DNA from: Yersinia rohdei ATCC 43380
GTDB lineage: Bacteria > Pseudomonadota > Gammaproteobacteria > Enterobacterales > Enterobacteriaceae
Direction: 5' to 3'
DNA: 64,000 nucleotides
Assembly: GCF_000173775.1 (NCBI RefSeq)
Contig: NZ_ACCD01000015.1
Location: 23,123 to 87,122 of the forward strand
In this document: positions 23,171 to 33,250 of the stretch, piece by piece
Layout of the letters: each line of letters opens with the position of its first letter
Numbering within the stretch: the first letter of the stretch is position 1
Notes under the pieces: model-generated
What the model was told of the DNA's origin: nothing
Database searches by the model: none
The model's input: the letters and a program-made list of their open reading frames with translations, nothing else
Made by a program: the position numbers and the translations under genes

Positions 23171-24514
23171 ATGGCAGGTTATGAAGTTAATTTTGATGGA
23201 TTGGTGGGGCTGACACATCACTATGCTGGATTGTCATTTGGCAATGAAGCCTCTGCTAAGCATCAAAACAACATCTCCAACCCTCGGCTGGCGGCAAAAC
23301 AGGGCTTGCTGAAAATGAAAGCCTTGGCAGATTTAGGTTACCAGCAAGGTGTGCTGCCGCCGCAAGAGCGCCCGGCGATAGCTGTTTTGCGCCAGTTAGG
23401 TTTTAGCGGTTCAGATGAGCAAGTCTTGAGTGAGGTCGCGCGCCAGTCCCCGCGCTTGTTGTCTGCGGTAAGTTCAGCCTCATCAATGTGGACGGCGAAT
23501 GCTGCAACTGTCTCACCCTCCGCCGACAGTGCGGATGGCCGTGTTCATTTTACTGTGGCCAATTTGAATAATAAATTTCATCGGGCGATAGAGGCGGATA
23601 CAACCTCAGCCATCTTGAAAAGTGTTTTCAATAACCACCGCCACTTTGTTCATCATGATGCTTTGCCCTCGGTAGAGTTATTCGGTGATGAAGGGGCGGC
23701 GAATCATAATCGTCTGGGGGGCGAATATCACCAGCCGGGGATTCAGGTCTTTGTTTATGGTCGTAAAGGTCTGGCAAGCGGCGATGCACCTAGCCGATAT
23801 CCTGCCCGCCAAACACTGGAGGCCAGTGAAGCTGTTGCACGGTTACATTTGTTAGACCCCGAGCGGACAGTTTTCCTACAGCAGAATCCGGCGGTTATTG
23901 ACCAAGGGGTGTTTCATAATGATGTCATCGCGGTCAGCAATAAGAATGTGTTATTCCACCATCAGCATGCATTCGTATCAGATAGCCAAGTTATGGTGGA
24001 TATTCGCCGCAAGATGGGGCAAATTGAGCAACAATTTATCAGCATTGAAGTGCCCGCCGCCCAAGTATCGGTGGCACAAGCAGTATCGACCTATCTGTTT
24101 AACAGCCAATTATTGAGCAAACCCGATGGCAAAATGCTGTTGGTTATTCCTCAAGAATCACAAGAAAATCCGGACGTGTGGCGCTATCTGTCTGAGTTAA
24201 TCAAGAGTGGTGGGCCGATTGATGAAGTCCGGGTTTTTGATCTGCGCGAAAGCATGCGCAATGGTGGTGGGCCGGCCTGCTTGCGGTTACGTGTCGCGTT
24301 AAATGACACCGAGTTGCAGGCAGTCAATAGCCGAGTGCTGCTAACACCGGCATTATTTATTGCGCTGAATAACTGGATTGACCAACATTATCGCGATCAT
24401 TTGCAGTTTAAGGATTTGGCAGATCCGCAGCTATTACAAGAAGGGCGACAAGCATTGGATGAGCTGACGCGAATCCTCAACCTCGGCTCAATATATCCAT
24501 TCCAACGTAATTGA
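23171..24514 (+). CDS. astB: AstB N-succinylarginine dihydrolase
   Basis: AstB hydrolyses succinylarginine to succinylornithine, CO2 and two ammonia, the nitrogen-releasing step. The ATG at 23171 (GGAG six bases upstream) gives 447 residues starting [20 protein letters not shown], the family N-terminus. Other landmarks are [36 protein letters not shown] and the active-site region [14 protein letters not shown] longer frame from 23159 adds four residues without a better ribosome site. Fourth gene of the ast operon. Confidence 0.95.
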   Translation: MAGYEVNFDGLVGLTHHYAGLSFGNEASAKHQNNISNPRLAAKQGLLKMKALADLGYQQGVLPPQERPAIAVLRQLGFSGSDEQVLSEVARQSPRLLSAVSSASSMWTANAATVSPSADSADGRVHFTVANLNNKFHRAIEADTTSAILKSVFNNHRHFVHHDALPSVELFGDEGAANHNRLGGEYHQPGIQVFVYGRKGLASGDAPSRYPARQTLEASEAVARLHLLDPERTVFLQQNPAVIDQGVFHNDVIAVSNKNVLFHHQHAFVSDSQVMVDIRRKMGQIEQQFISIEVPAAQVSVAQAVSTYLFNSQLLSKPDGKMLLVIPQESQENPDVWRYLSELIKSGGPIDEVRVFDLRESMRNGGGPACLRLRVALNDTELQAVNSRVLLTPALFIALNNWIDQHYRDHLQFKDLADPQLLQEGRQALDELTRILNLGSIYPFQRN

Positions 24515-24571
24515 CCACCCGACGGAATGCGCAATAGCAAGCCAATACCTACTGTGAATGGAAGGGTAACA

Positions 24572-25564
24572 ATGCAAGATTTCCTGTCAATGACACTCAT
24601 GGGCAATCCACCACCAACCCCCGGTGGCGAAACGGCAAACCTTAAGTGGCAATGGCTGGGGGAAGGGCTGCTGATGCTAACACCTCATGGCGGCTACACT
24701 CAGTCAGTGGTGTTATCGGCCGGTATCCACGGCAATGAAACCGCGCCAATTGAGATTCTTAATCAATTAGTATCAGATTTATTAGCGGGCAAACTGCCAT
24801 TGGTAATACGGCTGTTAGTGATTTACGGTAATCCGCCGGCAATTCGTTCTGCTGCGCGCTATCTCACGGCGGATATCAACCGCATGTTTGGCGGGCGTCA
24901 TCGGCATTACTCACCTTGTGACGAAACTCGGCGGGCTGAAACTCTGGAGCAACATGTGATTGAGTTTTTTGATGCTGACCCTCAATCAATACGGCTGCAT
25001 TATGATTTACATACCGCAATTCGAGCCTCTCACCATACCCGTTTTGGTTTACTTCCTTATCAGCCAACCCCTTACTCATCAGCCATGCTAGGTTGGTTAC
25101 AGGATATTGAATTAGATGCATTAGTGATGCATACCTCAGCGGGGGGAACTTTTGCGCACTTTAGTAGTGAGCACTGTCAGGCCGCGAGTTGCACACTGGA
25201 GCTGGGTAAAGCATTGCCCTTTGGCGAAAACCAGTTTGAACAATTTAGTATGATTATTGCTGGGTTACGTGCATTAGTCAGTGGTGGACAGCTACCTAAG
25301 CGCTCTGCGGGCACCACGATATTTTATCGTGTGGTGAAATCGCTGCTAAAACAACACCAGGATTTTAGATTGTGGGTAGCGGATGACACCTTGAATTTCA
25401 CTCGATTTACGCAAGGCACATTAATGGCAGAACAACCTAATGAGGATTATCGGGTTGAACATAAGTACGAGTGGATTTTATTTCCTAATCCACAAGTTGC
25501 GTTGGGATTACGCGCTGGGATCATGTTGGTACAAATGGCAGAGCATGAGCTCCCCAGAATATAA
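24572..25564 (+). CDS. astE: AstE succinylglutamate desuccinylase
   Basis: AstE is a zinc hydrolase that releases glutamate and succinate, the last step. The protein has 330 residues from the ATG at 24572, preceded by AAGGG. Zinc-site motifs of the AstE/aspartoacylase family are visible: AGIHGNETAPIE (His and Glu), NPPAI, DINRMFGG and HYDLHTAIR. The end FPNPQVALGLRAG is also typical. The frame from 24527 has 15 extra residues without family support. No strong terminator follows; a small TCACC/GGTGA stem is at 25611-25622. Confidence 0.94.
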   Translation: MQDFLSMTLMGNPPPTPGGETANLKWQWLGEGLLMLTPHGGYTQSVVLSAGIHGNETAPIEILNQLVSDLLAGKLPLVIRLLVIYGNPPAIRSAARYLTADINRMFGGRHRHYSPCDETRRAETLEQHVIEFFDADPQSIRLHYDLHTAIRASHHTRFGLLPYQPTPYSSAMLGWLQDIELDALVMHTSAGGTFAHFSSEHCQAASCTLELGKALPFGENQFEQFSMIIAGLRALVSGGQLPKRSAGTTIFYRVVKSLLKQHQDFRLWVADDTLNFTRFTQGTLMAEQPNEDYRVEHKYEWILFPNPQVALGLRAGIMLVQMAEHELPRI

Positions 25565-26290
25565 ATAAGGCTACATTACTAATACCGTAATAGATAATAA
25601 CCCACGTTAACATCACCACGGTGACTTCCCCTTAAGTTAAATTTTAAGATTTATATGGCTTTTAGTCTGTGGAAAATGGGCGACTAGCAATAGTAGCTCA
25701 TTTTTTCTGCGCTTTATTGAGGGGTGATGCATTATATTCTTCAATAAGAAAAGGCCATTTATTAAAACCACTCTAATGACTAAACAACCAAAGGCAAATT
25801 CCCTCATAAATCAATTAGTGTTATTGATGTTTTGTTTTTTTATCAATTGCACCAAAAGTGACATTCATATCTTTACCATTTGCATTTTAAATAGCCAATC
25901 CATTGCTTTGAATATATAAAAATCGCATTAAGAGTGTGAAATCATCTGCATGTTACAAACAGTAGGGAAGAATAGAACAAAAAAGAAACAAATTGAAACT
26001 AATGTGCACTATTTTGGTGCTTATGCACTATTTTGGTTATATGTAATTACGTAAAAACAATGATAATCAAGTGGTTATGAAAAGTTCCAATAATAATATT
26101 TTGTTACAATTAATTGCCTAACCATACCTATATAACTTCAATTTTAACGTTTTAACTTTTCGCTCTTAATGATAATGTCTATTCGCTTTACAAGACAGGT
26201 AACTATAAAAAAATTAAAAGTTAACTTTTACGAGGCCGAAAAATTAATTTGGCCCGAGGGTTAGTTTTATTAAAATTTAAAGGAAAAATA
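25565..26290. other. long AT-rich upstream region of the porin gene
   Basis: No gene is seen in these 726 bases. They hold the tandem NtrC-like repeats (26005-26040) and, just before the coding start, AAAAGTTAACTTTT (26217-26230). Several GTTACA-like words could be OmpR sites, but they are not ordered convincingly. Confidence 0.6.
26005..26040 (+). promoter_or_regulatory. tandem NtrC-like sites upstream of the porin
   Basis: The 14-base word TGCACTATTTTGGT occurs twice, at 26005-26018 and 26024-26037. The first copy continues as GCT, so its full 17 bases match the NtrC consensus at 16 positions. The second copy lacks the right half-site. They lie about 250-285 bases before the porin start. 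No convincing sigma-54 promoter was found between them and the gene. Confidence 0.55.
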
Positions 26291-27376
26291 ATGATGAAGC
26301 GCAGTTTACTGGCCTTAGCGGTCACCGTAAGTATGGTTCCGGCACTTTCAAATGCAGCAGAAATTTATAATAAAGACGGCAATAAGCTGGATCTTTATGG
26401 TCGCGTAGCCGCTAAATACCTCTTCACAAAACATGATAATTCAGATGCGACTTATGTTCGTTTCGGTTTTAAAGGCGAAACACAAATTAATAGCCAACTG
26501 ACCGGTTTCGGCCAGTGGGAATACCAAGCGGCAGCCAACAATGCTGAAGCTCAAGGCGATAAAGGCAATAAAACCCGCTTGGGCTTTGCTGGTCTGAAAT
26601 TTGCTGAATTTGGTTCTTTCGATTACGGCCGTAACTACGGCGTTGTGTATGATGCGCTGTCTTACACCGATATGCTGCCAGAGTTCGGCGGTGATTCAAT
26701 CGCTTACACCGATAACTACATGACCGGTCGTTCAACTGGTCTGGCAACTTACCGTAACACCGATTTCTTCGGTATGGTAAAAGGCTTGAACGTTGCAGCT
26801 CAGTATCAGGGCCGTAACGATGAAGGCAATACCAGCCAAAATGGACGTTCGCTTCAGAAAGCTAATGGCGACGGTTTCGGTTTGTCTGTTGATTATCAAG
26901 ACATCGAAGGCAGTGGTGTTGGTTTCGTAGCTGCATACTCATCTTCCAACCGTACTCTGGGTCAGAAAACACTGGCTGACAGCGCTACCGGTGATAAAGC
27001 TCAAGCATGGGCAACTTCACTGAAATATGATGCAAACCAGGTTTACCTGGCTGCAATGTATGGTGAAACGCTGAACATGACTCCATATAAAGCACTGATT
27101 GCCAACAAAACCCAGAACGTAGAATTGGTTGCTCAGTATCAATTCGAAAATGGTATTCGTCCATCAATCGCTTATATTCAGTCTAAAGGTAAAGACCTGG
27201 CCGTTGTGGGTGATGCAGACTTGCTGAAATATGCCGACATCGCTGTGACTTACTATTTCAACAAAAACATGTATACCTATGTTGATTACCAGATTAACTT
27301 GCTGGATTCAGACAACAATCCACTGGGTCTGGGTACCGATGACACTGTTGCAGTTAACTTAACTTACCGTTTCTAA
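26291..27376 (+). CDS. OmpC/OmpF-type general porin
   Basis: A trimeric outer-membrane porin for small hydrophilic solutes. The 361-residue precursor has a signal peptide ending SNAA before [14 protein letters not shown], the usual mature N-terminus. The constriction-loop motif PEFGGDS is present, and the barrel closes with VAVNLTYRF. The ATG at 26291 follows AAAGGAAA; a second ATG follows at once. It cannot be assigned to OmpC, OmpF or PhoE by eye. Tandem NtrC-like sites upstream and the ast operon next door suggest use in nitrogen scavenging, which is inference. Confidence 0.9.
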   Translation: MMKRSLLALAVTVSMVPALSNAAEIYNKDGNKLDLYGRVAAKYLFTKHDNSDATYVRFGFKGETQINSQLTGFGQWEYQAAANNAEAQGDKGNKTRLGFAGLKFAEFGSFDYGRNYGVVYDALSYTDMLPEFGGDSIAYTDNYMTGRSTGLATYRNTDFFGMVKGLNVAAQYQGRNDEGNTSQNGRSLQKANGDGFGLSVDYQDIEGSGVGFVAAYSSSNRTLGQKTLADSATGDKAQAWATSLKYDANQVYLAAMYGETLNMTPYKALIANKTQNVELVAQYQFENGIRPSIAYIQSKGKDLAVVGDADLLKYADIAVTYYFNKNMYTYVDYQINLLDSDNNPLGLGTDDTVAVNLTYRF

Positions 27377-27428
27377 GTTAATTTAAGCAGTAATATTGCC
27401 CTTTTCTGTGTCGGAATTAGGTGAATTT

Positions 27429-27455
27429 AAAAGGCGGGGATAACCCGCCTTTTTT
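27429..27455 (+). terminator. terminator of the porin gene
   Basis: AAAAGGCGGG pairs with CCCGCCTTTT around a five-base loop, and a T run follows, about 50 bases after the stop codon. A classic intrinsic terminator. Confidence 0.9.
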
Positions 27456-27501
27456 GCATTTCAAACATTAACATCATGAGCAAGCAGAAGATTGCGACAC
27501 A

Positions 27502-28314
27502 TCAGCGCGGGTAGTGTTCTTCACCCCATTGCAGCATAGTGTGGACCAATTGTTGTAATAATGGTTGTAATTGCGCTGCCCGCTCTGGCTGATAGGAATA
27601 AGGCTCAGTTTCAGACATATAATTCAACTGCGCTAACTCAAGTTGTACTGCATGTTGATGATTCTGTGGCTGTCCATATGCCCGCGTTATATACCCACCC
27701 TTAAAGCGCCCATTCAATACATGACTGAATGTGGACTGCTGCTCGCAGCATTCAATCAATTTTTTGCTTAATAATGGATAACAGCTGGCATCACTGTTAG
27801 TACCAAAATTAAGATCCGGCAACTTCCCATCAAATAATCGTGGAATCACCGATGCAATCGAGTGTGCATCTAACAGTAATGCATAGCCAAATTTGGTTTT
27901 AAGGCGCGCCAGTTCTGATTGAAGCTGCTGGTGGTAAGGATGCCAAATATGCAACAGATAAGATTGGCGCTCTTGCGGTGAGGGTGTTTTACCTGCCACG
28001 AAGCAAGGTCGCCCATCAAATAATGTTTCGGGGAATAAACCGGTAGTGGCCGAGGTATAGAGCGGTTGATCATCCTCTGGACGATTCAGATCCACCACCA
28101 AACGGGAGTAATTGCCGATAACTATGCTGGCCCCCATTTGGCGGGCAAAATCATAGAGGCGAGGAATATGCCAATCAGTATCAGATTGAGGACGAGCCGC
28201 CTCTGTCAGCCCAGCTTCAACGACGGGCGTTAATCTGGTTCCTGCATGTGGAATACTAATTAATAAAGGCAGTTCTCCAGCATGGAAACTCAACGGGTCA
28301 GTTAGATTCATCAT
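27502..28314 (-). CDS. hutG: HutG N-formylglutamate deformylase
   Basis: HutG hydrolyses N-formylglutamate to glutamate and formate, the last step of the five-step histidine pathway. The 270-residue protein belongs to the FGase family: [10 protein letters not shown] near the N-terminus, [31 protein letters not shown] and [14 protein letters not shown] are visible. The start ATG at 28314 overlaps the hutI stop (ATGA), so translation is coupled. A long upstream extension within hutI is a frame artefact. Use of HutF and HutG shows the route through formylglutamate rather than direct formiminoglutamase. Confidence 0.93.
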   Translation of the reverse strand: MMNLTDPLSFHAGELPLLISIPHAGTRLTPVVEAGLTEAARPQSDTDWHIPRLYDFARQMGASIVIGNYSRLVVDLNRPEDDQPLYTSATTGLFPETLFDGRPCFVAGKTPSPQERQSYLLHIWHPYHQQLQSELARLKTKFGYALLLDAHSIASVIPRLFDGKLPDLNFGTNSDASCYPLLSKKLIECCEQQSTFSHVLNGRFKGGYITRAYGQPQNHQHAVQLELAQLNYMSETEPYSYQPERAAQLQPLLQQLVHTMLQWGEEHYPR

Positions 28315-29531
28315 TGACGAACATCTCCTTGGAAAACAACAGAAACAGGCAGTTGACCGCCGAGCCAGTAGGCCAGTTCGGCTGGGCGTGATAATGGCCA
28401 ATGAACCCAGTTAGCCAGTTTTCCAGTTTCAAGTGTGCCCTGAGAATCTTGTAGCCCCAGAGCTTGAGCTGCATGGCAAGTGACTCCGGCCAGAGCTTCT
28501 TCCGGTGTCATCTTGAATAATGTGCATGCCATGTTGAGCATCAAACGCAGGGAAAGTGCTGGAGATGTTCCCGGATTGGCATCACTGGCTAATGCCATCG
28601 GCACATTATAATCACGAAAAAGCGCAATCGGAGGGCATTGTGTTTCCCGTAACAAGTAATAGGCTCCGGGGAGTAATACCGCGACAGTGCCCGCGTGGCT
28701 CATAGCCTGAACATCTGATTCCATTGCATATTCAAGATGATCCGCTGACATTGCATTAAATTTCGCCGCCAGTGTACTGCCGTGAAGTGCGGAAAGTTGT
28801 TCAGCATGCAGTTTGACGGGCAAGCCCATGCGTTGCGCGGCTAAAAATACACGTTCAACTTGTGCGGGGGAAAAAGCCAAATGCTCACAAAATGCGTCAA
28901 CGGCGTCGGCTAAACCTTCAGTAGCGACTTGCGGAATGAGAGTATCACAAACAAAATCAATATATTCATCCGCCCGCCCTGCATATTCAGGGGGCAACGC
29001 ATGCGCAGCCAAACAGGTTGTTTTAACGGTAACAGGCAATAATTCACCCAGTTTGCGGGCAACGCGCAGCATTTTCATTTCACTTTCAAGGCTAAGGCCA
29101 TAACCGGATTTAATTTCAATGCAGGTTACTCCTTCAGCAAGTAGAGGCTTTAGGCGAAATAACGCTTGTTCTAGCAATTGCTGCTCACTGGTATCTCGTG
29201 TTGCTCTTACCGTTGAGGCAATCCCGCCACCATTGGCGGCAATTTCAGCATAACTAATGCCATTGAGGCGCTGCTCAAATTCAGCACTGCGATCACCGCC
29301 AAAAACCAGATGGGTATGGCAATCAATTAATCCAGGGGTTATCAGGCCACCTTGATAGACAACTTCTCTTGCAGCATTAATTGAGGGCAGTTCATTATAT
29401 GGCCCAATCCAGACTATTTTACCGTCAGTAACCGCCATTGCGCCTTGAGGTATCAGGTGATATTTCCCTCCACGCATGGTTACGATATCGGCACCGTACC
29501 ACAAACTGTCGCAGTGAATTGTTGACACCAT
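28311..29531 (-). CDS. hutI: HutI imidazolonepropionase
   Basis: HutI opens the ring of 4-imidazolone-5-propionate to give formiminoglutamate. The 406-residue amidohydrolase has the metal motif [12 protein letters not shown] (about 70-81) and later [11 protein letters not shown] and [11 protein letters not shown]. The ATG at 29531 has AGGAG five bases upstream. It is the first gene of hutIG, and a HutC-type palindrome lies 29-40 bases upstream of it. hutH and hutU, which make its substrate, are not in the window. Confidence 0.95.
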   Translation of the reverse strand: MVSTIHCDSLWYGADIVTMRGGKYHLIPQGAMAVTDGKIVWIGPYNELPSINAAREVVYQGGLITPGLIDCHTHLVFGGDRSAEFEQRLNGISYAEIAANGGGIASTVRATRDTSEQQLLEQALFRLKPLLAEGVTCIEIKSGYGLSLESEMKMLRVARKLGELLPVTVKTTCLAAHALPPEYAGRADEYIDFVCDTLIPQVATEGLADAVDAFCEHLAFSPAQVERVFLAAQRMGLPVKLHAEQLSALHGSTLAAKFNAMSADHLEYAMESDVQAMSHAGTVAVLLPGAYYLLRETQCPPIALFRDYNVPMALASDANPGTSPALSLRLMLNMACTLFKMTPEEALAGVTCHAAQALGLQDSQGTLETGKLANWVHWPLSRPAELAYWLGGQLPVSVVFQGDVRQ

Positions 29532-29559
29532 CTGACTCCTAAGAATGCCAAAATTTAAG

Positions 29560-29571
29560 TTGTATATACAA
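29560..29571 (-). promoter_or_regulatory. HutC-type operator of hutIG
   Basis: TTGTATATACAA is a perfect 12-base palindrome between hutC and hutI. A related site (TGTATATACA) lies in the hutC-hutF interval, so both divergent units may be under HutC. The form fits published HutC operators, which centre on TGTATA-N-TACA. Confidence 0.65.
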
Positions 29572-29666
29572 TCATGGACAACCTAGCGCATAAATTCACT
29601 GTCGGCAAGATAGGGATTTAAACAATTGCGTAACACTTCGCAGTTCTTGCAGAGAAATAAAATTGA

Positions 29667-30434
29667 TCAGGACGTCACAGTGCCTTGTGCGGTAAAACGA
29701 CCATAGAGTTGATAGCGAGAACTTGGATAGAGCAGTTGCGCAGCCGTCACAATCACTTTTCCATACCAAGTTCTGCGGCGAATCAATAAGCAAGGTTCAT
29801 GTTCACTGAGTTGCAACAATTGGCGCTCGATTGGATTTGGGATCACGGCTTCAACAATATGTTCACCTTCAGTAAGTGGGGCTGCCTGGGTGAGATAGCT
29901 GTAAGGCGTAATCTGGTTGAAATCCTGTTTCATATAGTCAGGAGCGGTACTTGGATTGACACAACGGTTCTCGACTTGAATAGGAACGTCATTTTCATAA
30001 TGAACAATTTGGGAGAAGAACAGTTGTTGACCGGGCTGAATACCTAAAGCAATGGCTTCTTCAGGGCTGGCTGACCGTGCTTCTAGTTGCAGTATTTTAC
30101 TGCTGTGCCGATGACCGCGGGCGGTGATTTCGTCAGCAATATTATGGACTTCAAGTAAGGCACTGTGTGCTTTGGCTTCAGCAACAAAAGTACCGACACC
30201 TTGCATGCGAATGAGGAAACCTTCATTAGTAAGCTCGCGTAGCGCTCGGTTGATGGTCATGCGACTGACCCCCAATTCCGCAACCAGCTCACTTTCTGAA
30301 GGAACTCGCTGATGGGGTTGCCAGACTCCGGTCTTGATTTGGCGGATGATGGCCAATTTTACCCGTTGGTAAATGGGTGCTGGAGTATCGTCCATTGCGG
30401 CACTCAATTGTAAAACCGTTGGTTGTTCCGCCAC
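29667..30434 (-). CDS. hutC: HutC histidine-utilisation repressor (GntR/UTRA)
   Basis: HutC represses hut genes and is released by urocanate. The 255-residue protein has a GntR-type winged HTH at about 15-80 (VPSESELVAELGVSRMTINRAL) and a UTRA effector domain at about 95-240, with VENRCVNPSTAPDY, TPYSYLT and LLIRRRTWYG typical of HutC. The start is GTG at 30434 with GAGG eight bases upstream; an internal ATG 13 codons later is an alternative. It lies between hutI (same strand) and hutF (opposite strand), and operator-like palindromes flank it on both sides. Confidence 0.92.
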   Translation of the reverse strand: MAEQPTVLQLSAAMDDTPAPIYQRVKLAIIRQIKTGVWQPHQRVPSESELVAELGVSRMTINRALRELTNEGFLIRMQGVGTFVAEAKAHSALLEVHNIADEITARGHRHSSKILQLEARSASPEEAIALGIQPGQQLFFSQIVHYENDVPIQVENRCVNPSTAPDYMKQDFNQITPYSYLTQAAPLTEGEHIVEAVIPNPIERQLLQLSEHEPCLLIRRRTWYGKVIVTAAQLLYPSSRYQLYGRFTAQGTVTS

Positions 30435-30500
30435 GGCGTTAGCCTCATCAAATAGGAAAGTTATGATGCTAATTCTACGGTTGAAGTTAGCCAGTGTATA

Positions 30501-30510
30501 TGTATATACA
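30501..30510. promoter_or_regulatory. HutC-type operator between hutC and hutF
   Basis: TGTATATACA, within GTGTATATGTATATACAAG at 30494-30512, shares its 10-base core with the hutI operator. It lies 67 bases upstream of hutC and 75 bases upstream of hutF, so one site could control both directions. Confidence 0.6.
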
Positions 30511-30584
30511 AGTAAGTAGTTTAATTAATTGACGCTGCTGCGGTTCAGCGCGTTTGACTCTGAACAAAATATTGGGATATCGCT

Positions 30585-31955
30585 ATGCCAGTCTATTTTA
30601 CCAAACGTGCTTTTTTACCCGATGGATGGGCAGCTGACGTACAGATTACTGTCGATGAACAGGGGAGTATTCAGCGCATTGTTATCGGCGGCAGTGATGT
30701 TGGTTGTCAGATTTTACCTGGGCCAATAGTGCCAGGAATGCCGAATCTTCACTCTCATGCTTTCCAGCGCATGATGTCAGGGTTAGCGGAGGTGGCAGGC
30801 AATCCACAAGACAGTTTTTGGACTTGGCGAGACCTAATGTATCGGTTAGTACAGCAGTTAACTCCTGACCAGGTCGGGGTAATTGCCCGCCAGTTGTATA
30901 TCGAAATGCTAAAAGGTGGCTATACCCAAGTCGCAGAGTTTCATTACTTGCATCATGGCCCTGACGGCATCCCTTATAGTGACCCCGGTGAGATGACGTC
31001 ACAACTAAGTCAGGCGGCGCAAGAGGCTGGAATAGGGTTGACCTTATTACCTGTCTTATACAGTTATGCGGGATTTGGTGGACAACCTGCTCAGCAGGGG
31101 CAGCGTCGTTTTATACAAGATACCGAAAGTTATCTCAAACAGCAGCAAGTTATCCGTCAGCAATTAGCAAATAAACCTTTGCAAAATCAAGGGTTATGCT
31201 TCCATTCGTTGCGTGCCGTAGAGCTCGACCAGATGCAAACGATTTTGCATGCTTCAGATAAACAGTTACCGGTGCATATCCATATTGCGGAACAGCAAAA
31301 AGAAGTGAATGACTGCCTGGCCTGGTGCGGTCAGCGGCCGGTTACTTGGCTATATGAAAATTTGCCCGTTGATAGCCGCTGGTGTCTTATTCATGCCACG
31401 CACTTGGATGAATCGGAACTTATACGTTTGGCTAAGAGTCAGGCTGTGGCTGGATTATGCCCCACAACAGAAGCTAATTTAGGCGATGGTATTTTCCCTG
31501 CTGTAGATTATTTACAACACCACGGAAGATGGGGAATAGGGTCTGATAGCCATGTTTCTTTAGATGTAGTTGAAGAGTTACGTTGGTTGGAATATGGGCA
31601 ACGCCTGCGTGACCAGCGTCGTAATCGACTGACCAATGAGAAACATTCTGCAGTGGCAGATTTGCTTTATAGCCAAGCTTTAGCAGGGGGGCGGCAAGCC
31701 TGTGCCAGCAAAATTGGTCACTTGGCTGAAGGTTATCGTGCGGATTGGTTAGTCTTGGATGGCGAGGATCCTTATATTGCTGGCACAGAATCGTCATCTT
31801 TACTGAATCGGTGGCTATTTGCGGGGGATAAATCGCAAATTCGGGATGTTTATGTGGCGGGAAAAGCGGTAATAGTGGATAGATATCACCCCATGCAACA
31901 GCAATCCGCACAGGATTTTCTGGCTGTACTGAAAGCCTGTCAACAGGAGGTCTGA
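30585..31955 (+). CDS. hutF: HutF formimidoylglutamate deiminase
   Basis: HutF deiminates formiminoglutamate to N-formylglutamate, feeding HutG. The 456-residue amidohydrolase has the metal-binding LHSHAFQRMMSG motif (about 56-67), the long VAEFHYLHH segment, HIHIAEQQKEV and GIGSDSHVSLD. These mark HutF rather than other amidohydrolases. It is divergent from hutC across about 150 bases. The stop overlaps the hutD start by one base (TGATG). Confidence 0.93.
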   Translation: MPVYFTKRAFLPDGWAADVQITVDEQGSIQRIVIGGSDVGCQILPGPIVPGMPNLHSHAFQRMMSGLAEVAGNPQDSFWTWRDLMYRLVQQLTPDQVGVIARQLYIEMLKGGYTQVAEFHYLHHGPDGIPYSDPGEMTSQLSQAAQEAGIGLTLLPVLYSYAGFGGQPAQQGQRRFIQDTESYLKQQQVIRQQLANKPLQNQGLCFHSLRAVELDQMQTILHASDKQLPVHIHIAEQQKEVNDCLAWCGQRPVTWLYENLPVDSRWCLIHATHLDESELIRLAKSQAVAGLCPTTEANLGDGIFPAVDYLQHHGRWGIGSDSHVSLDVVEELRWLEYGQRLRDQRRNRLTNEKHSAVADLLYSQALAGGRQACASKIGHLAEGYRADWLVLDGEDPYIAGTESSSLLNRWLFAGDKSQIRDVYVAGKAVIVDRYHPMQQQSAQDFLAVLKACQQEV

Positions 31956-32527
31956 TGAGCTTTACTCTTTTCGATTTTGCCAGCTTACCCGTTAGCCGCT
32001 GGCGAAATGGCGGTGGTGAAACACGCGAAATCGCATGTTGGCCAGTAGGGGGCGATGATTTTGCCTGGCGTGCCAGTATAGCGACGATTGAACAAGATGG
32101 CCGGTTCTCAGTATTCCCTGATATTGACCGCTCCATTACCTTGCTTTCCGGCGATGGAGTGGTACTCACTAGCCCCAATTGGGAAGCACATACACTTTCG
32201 CAGCCACTACAACCCTTTGCTTTCCCTGGTGATATTCCTATTCATGCGCAATTACTGGGGGGGAGCAGCCAAGATTTTAATATTATGACCCGAAGAGGTT
32301 GTTGGCAGGCTTCAGTTACGCCGATTAGTGCTGCGCAAGAACTGCCTGTTTCTCATGGTGGGTTGGTTTATGTAGTGAAGGGAAAATGGCTAATTAATCA
32401 CACAGAAACACATGAAATAACCGCTTCACAAGGATGTTGGTGGCTACCTGCAATCAAGGTCGGGCAATTACAACCACTGGCTAGCGATAGTTGTTTGTTG
32501 TGGGTTGATTTGTTTCCTGAGAGATAA
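31955..32527 (+). CDS. hutD: HutD-family cupin protein
   Basis: HutD is a small cupin-fold protein found in hut operons; a role in limiting the pathway, perhaps by binding formylglutamate, has been proposed for Pseudomonas. The 190-residue protein starts MSFTLFDFASLPVSRWRNGG, with GGETREIA and WRASIATIEQDGRFSVFPDIDR typical of the HutD/Ves family. It is coupled to hutF by a one-base overlap. An imperfect stem (32538-32560) follows. Confidence 0.88.
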   Translation: MSFTLFDFASLPVSRWRNGGGETREIACWPVGGDDFAWRASIATIEQDGRFSVFPDIDRSITLLSGDGVVLTSPNWEAHTLSQPLQPFAFPGDIPIHAQLLGGSSQDFNIMTRRGCWQASVTPISAAQELPVSHGGLVYVVKGKWLINHTETHEITASQGCWWLPAIKVGQLQPLASDSCLLWVDLFPER

Positions 32528-33250
32528 ATACGCATCACTTTGAGAATTTTCATCTCAGAGTTTGGCAATATATCCAATATATTTCGAATCGTGGTGACAA
32601 CCCATTTGAAATGTATCTGTTGCTTAGATATTAGCTGAGTTTCAAGGATGAGGCTCATTTGATTAAAGCTCTGTGATAACGCGAGAAGTTGGGTTCGCGT
32701 GAGTAACCAACAGCCCTATACCTTGAGAGAATTATCGTAATCTATTAATTTATATAGCTTATTTGATATGATTATTATGGAAATAACCGTCTGAGTAATC
32801 TGGCTATTATTCTGTTTCATTCTTTTCCTCCCAGACATAGCTCCTCTACAGCCAACATTTCTGTTAGTAAAATCTGCATTCCTTCAATTGCTCATGCTTA
32901 AATTTAACTCATTTGTTAGATCCCTGTCATAGTTTTGTTATTTGCTCGATACAAAACACACATTTCGGTTGTTTGGTATCAAAAATTTCAATAATCTTAA
33001 TTATGAAATAAATATTTAAAAAGAGGGTGTGAAATTTTAGATAAAATGGAGTTGTGATTAACTAATTGTTTTTAAATATTATTTTGTAAATCATAAACCG
33101 AGGATGGGGCGATTGCATTCACGGGACGCGCATTGAGAAGCCTAAGATAGCGATATTTACAATGCGCGGAGTTAAGCAGTTGTAAAAAATTACTTTCATT
33201 ACATAGGCCTCAACATGTTAAAGCATTCCACTATTGAAGGGCATAGATCA
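32528..33250. other. intergenic region before the sugar ABC operon
   Basis: About 720 bases with no supported gene. An imperfect 8-pair stem (CTTTGAGA/TCTCAGAG, 32538-32560) lies just after hutD and may end its transcript. The rest is AT-rich promoter space; I found no clear CRP or repressor site. Confidence 0.5.

Noticed and set aside
26249..26265. possible sigma-54 promoter TTGGCCCGAGGGTTAGT before the porin
   Set aside because: The essential -12 GC is absent, and the implied start would leave almost no leader.
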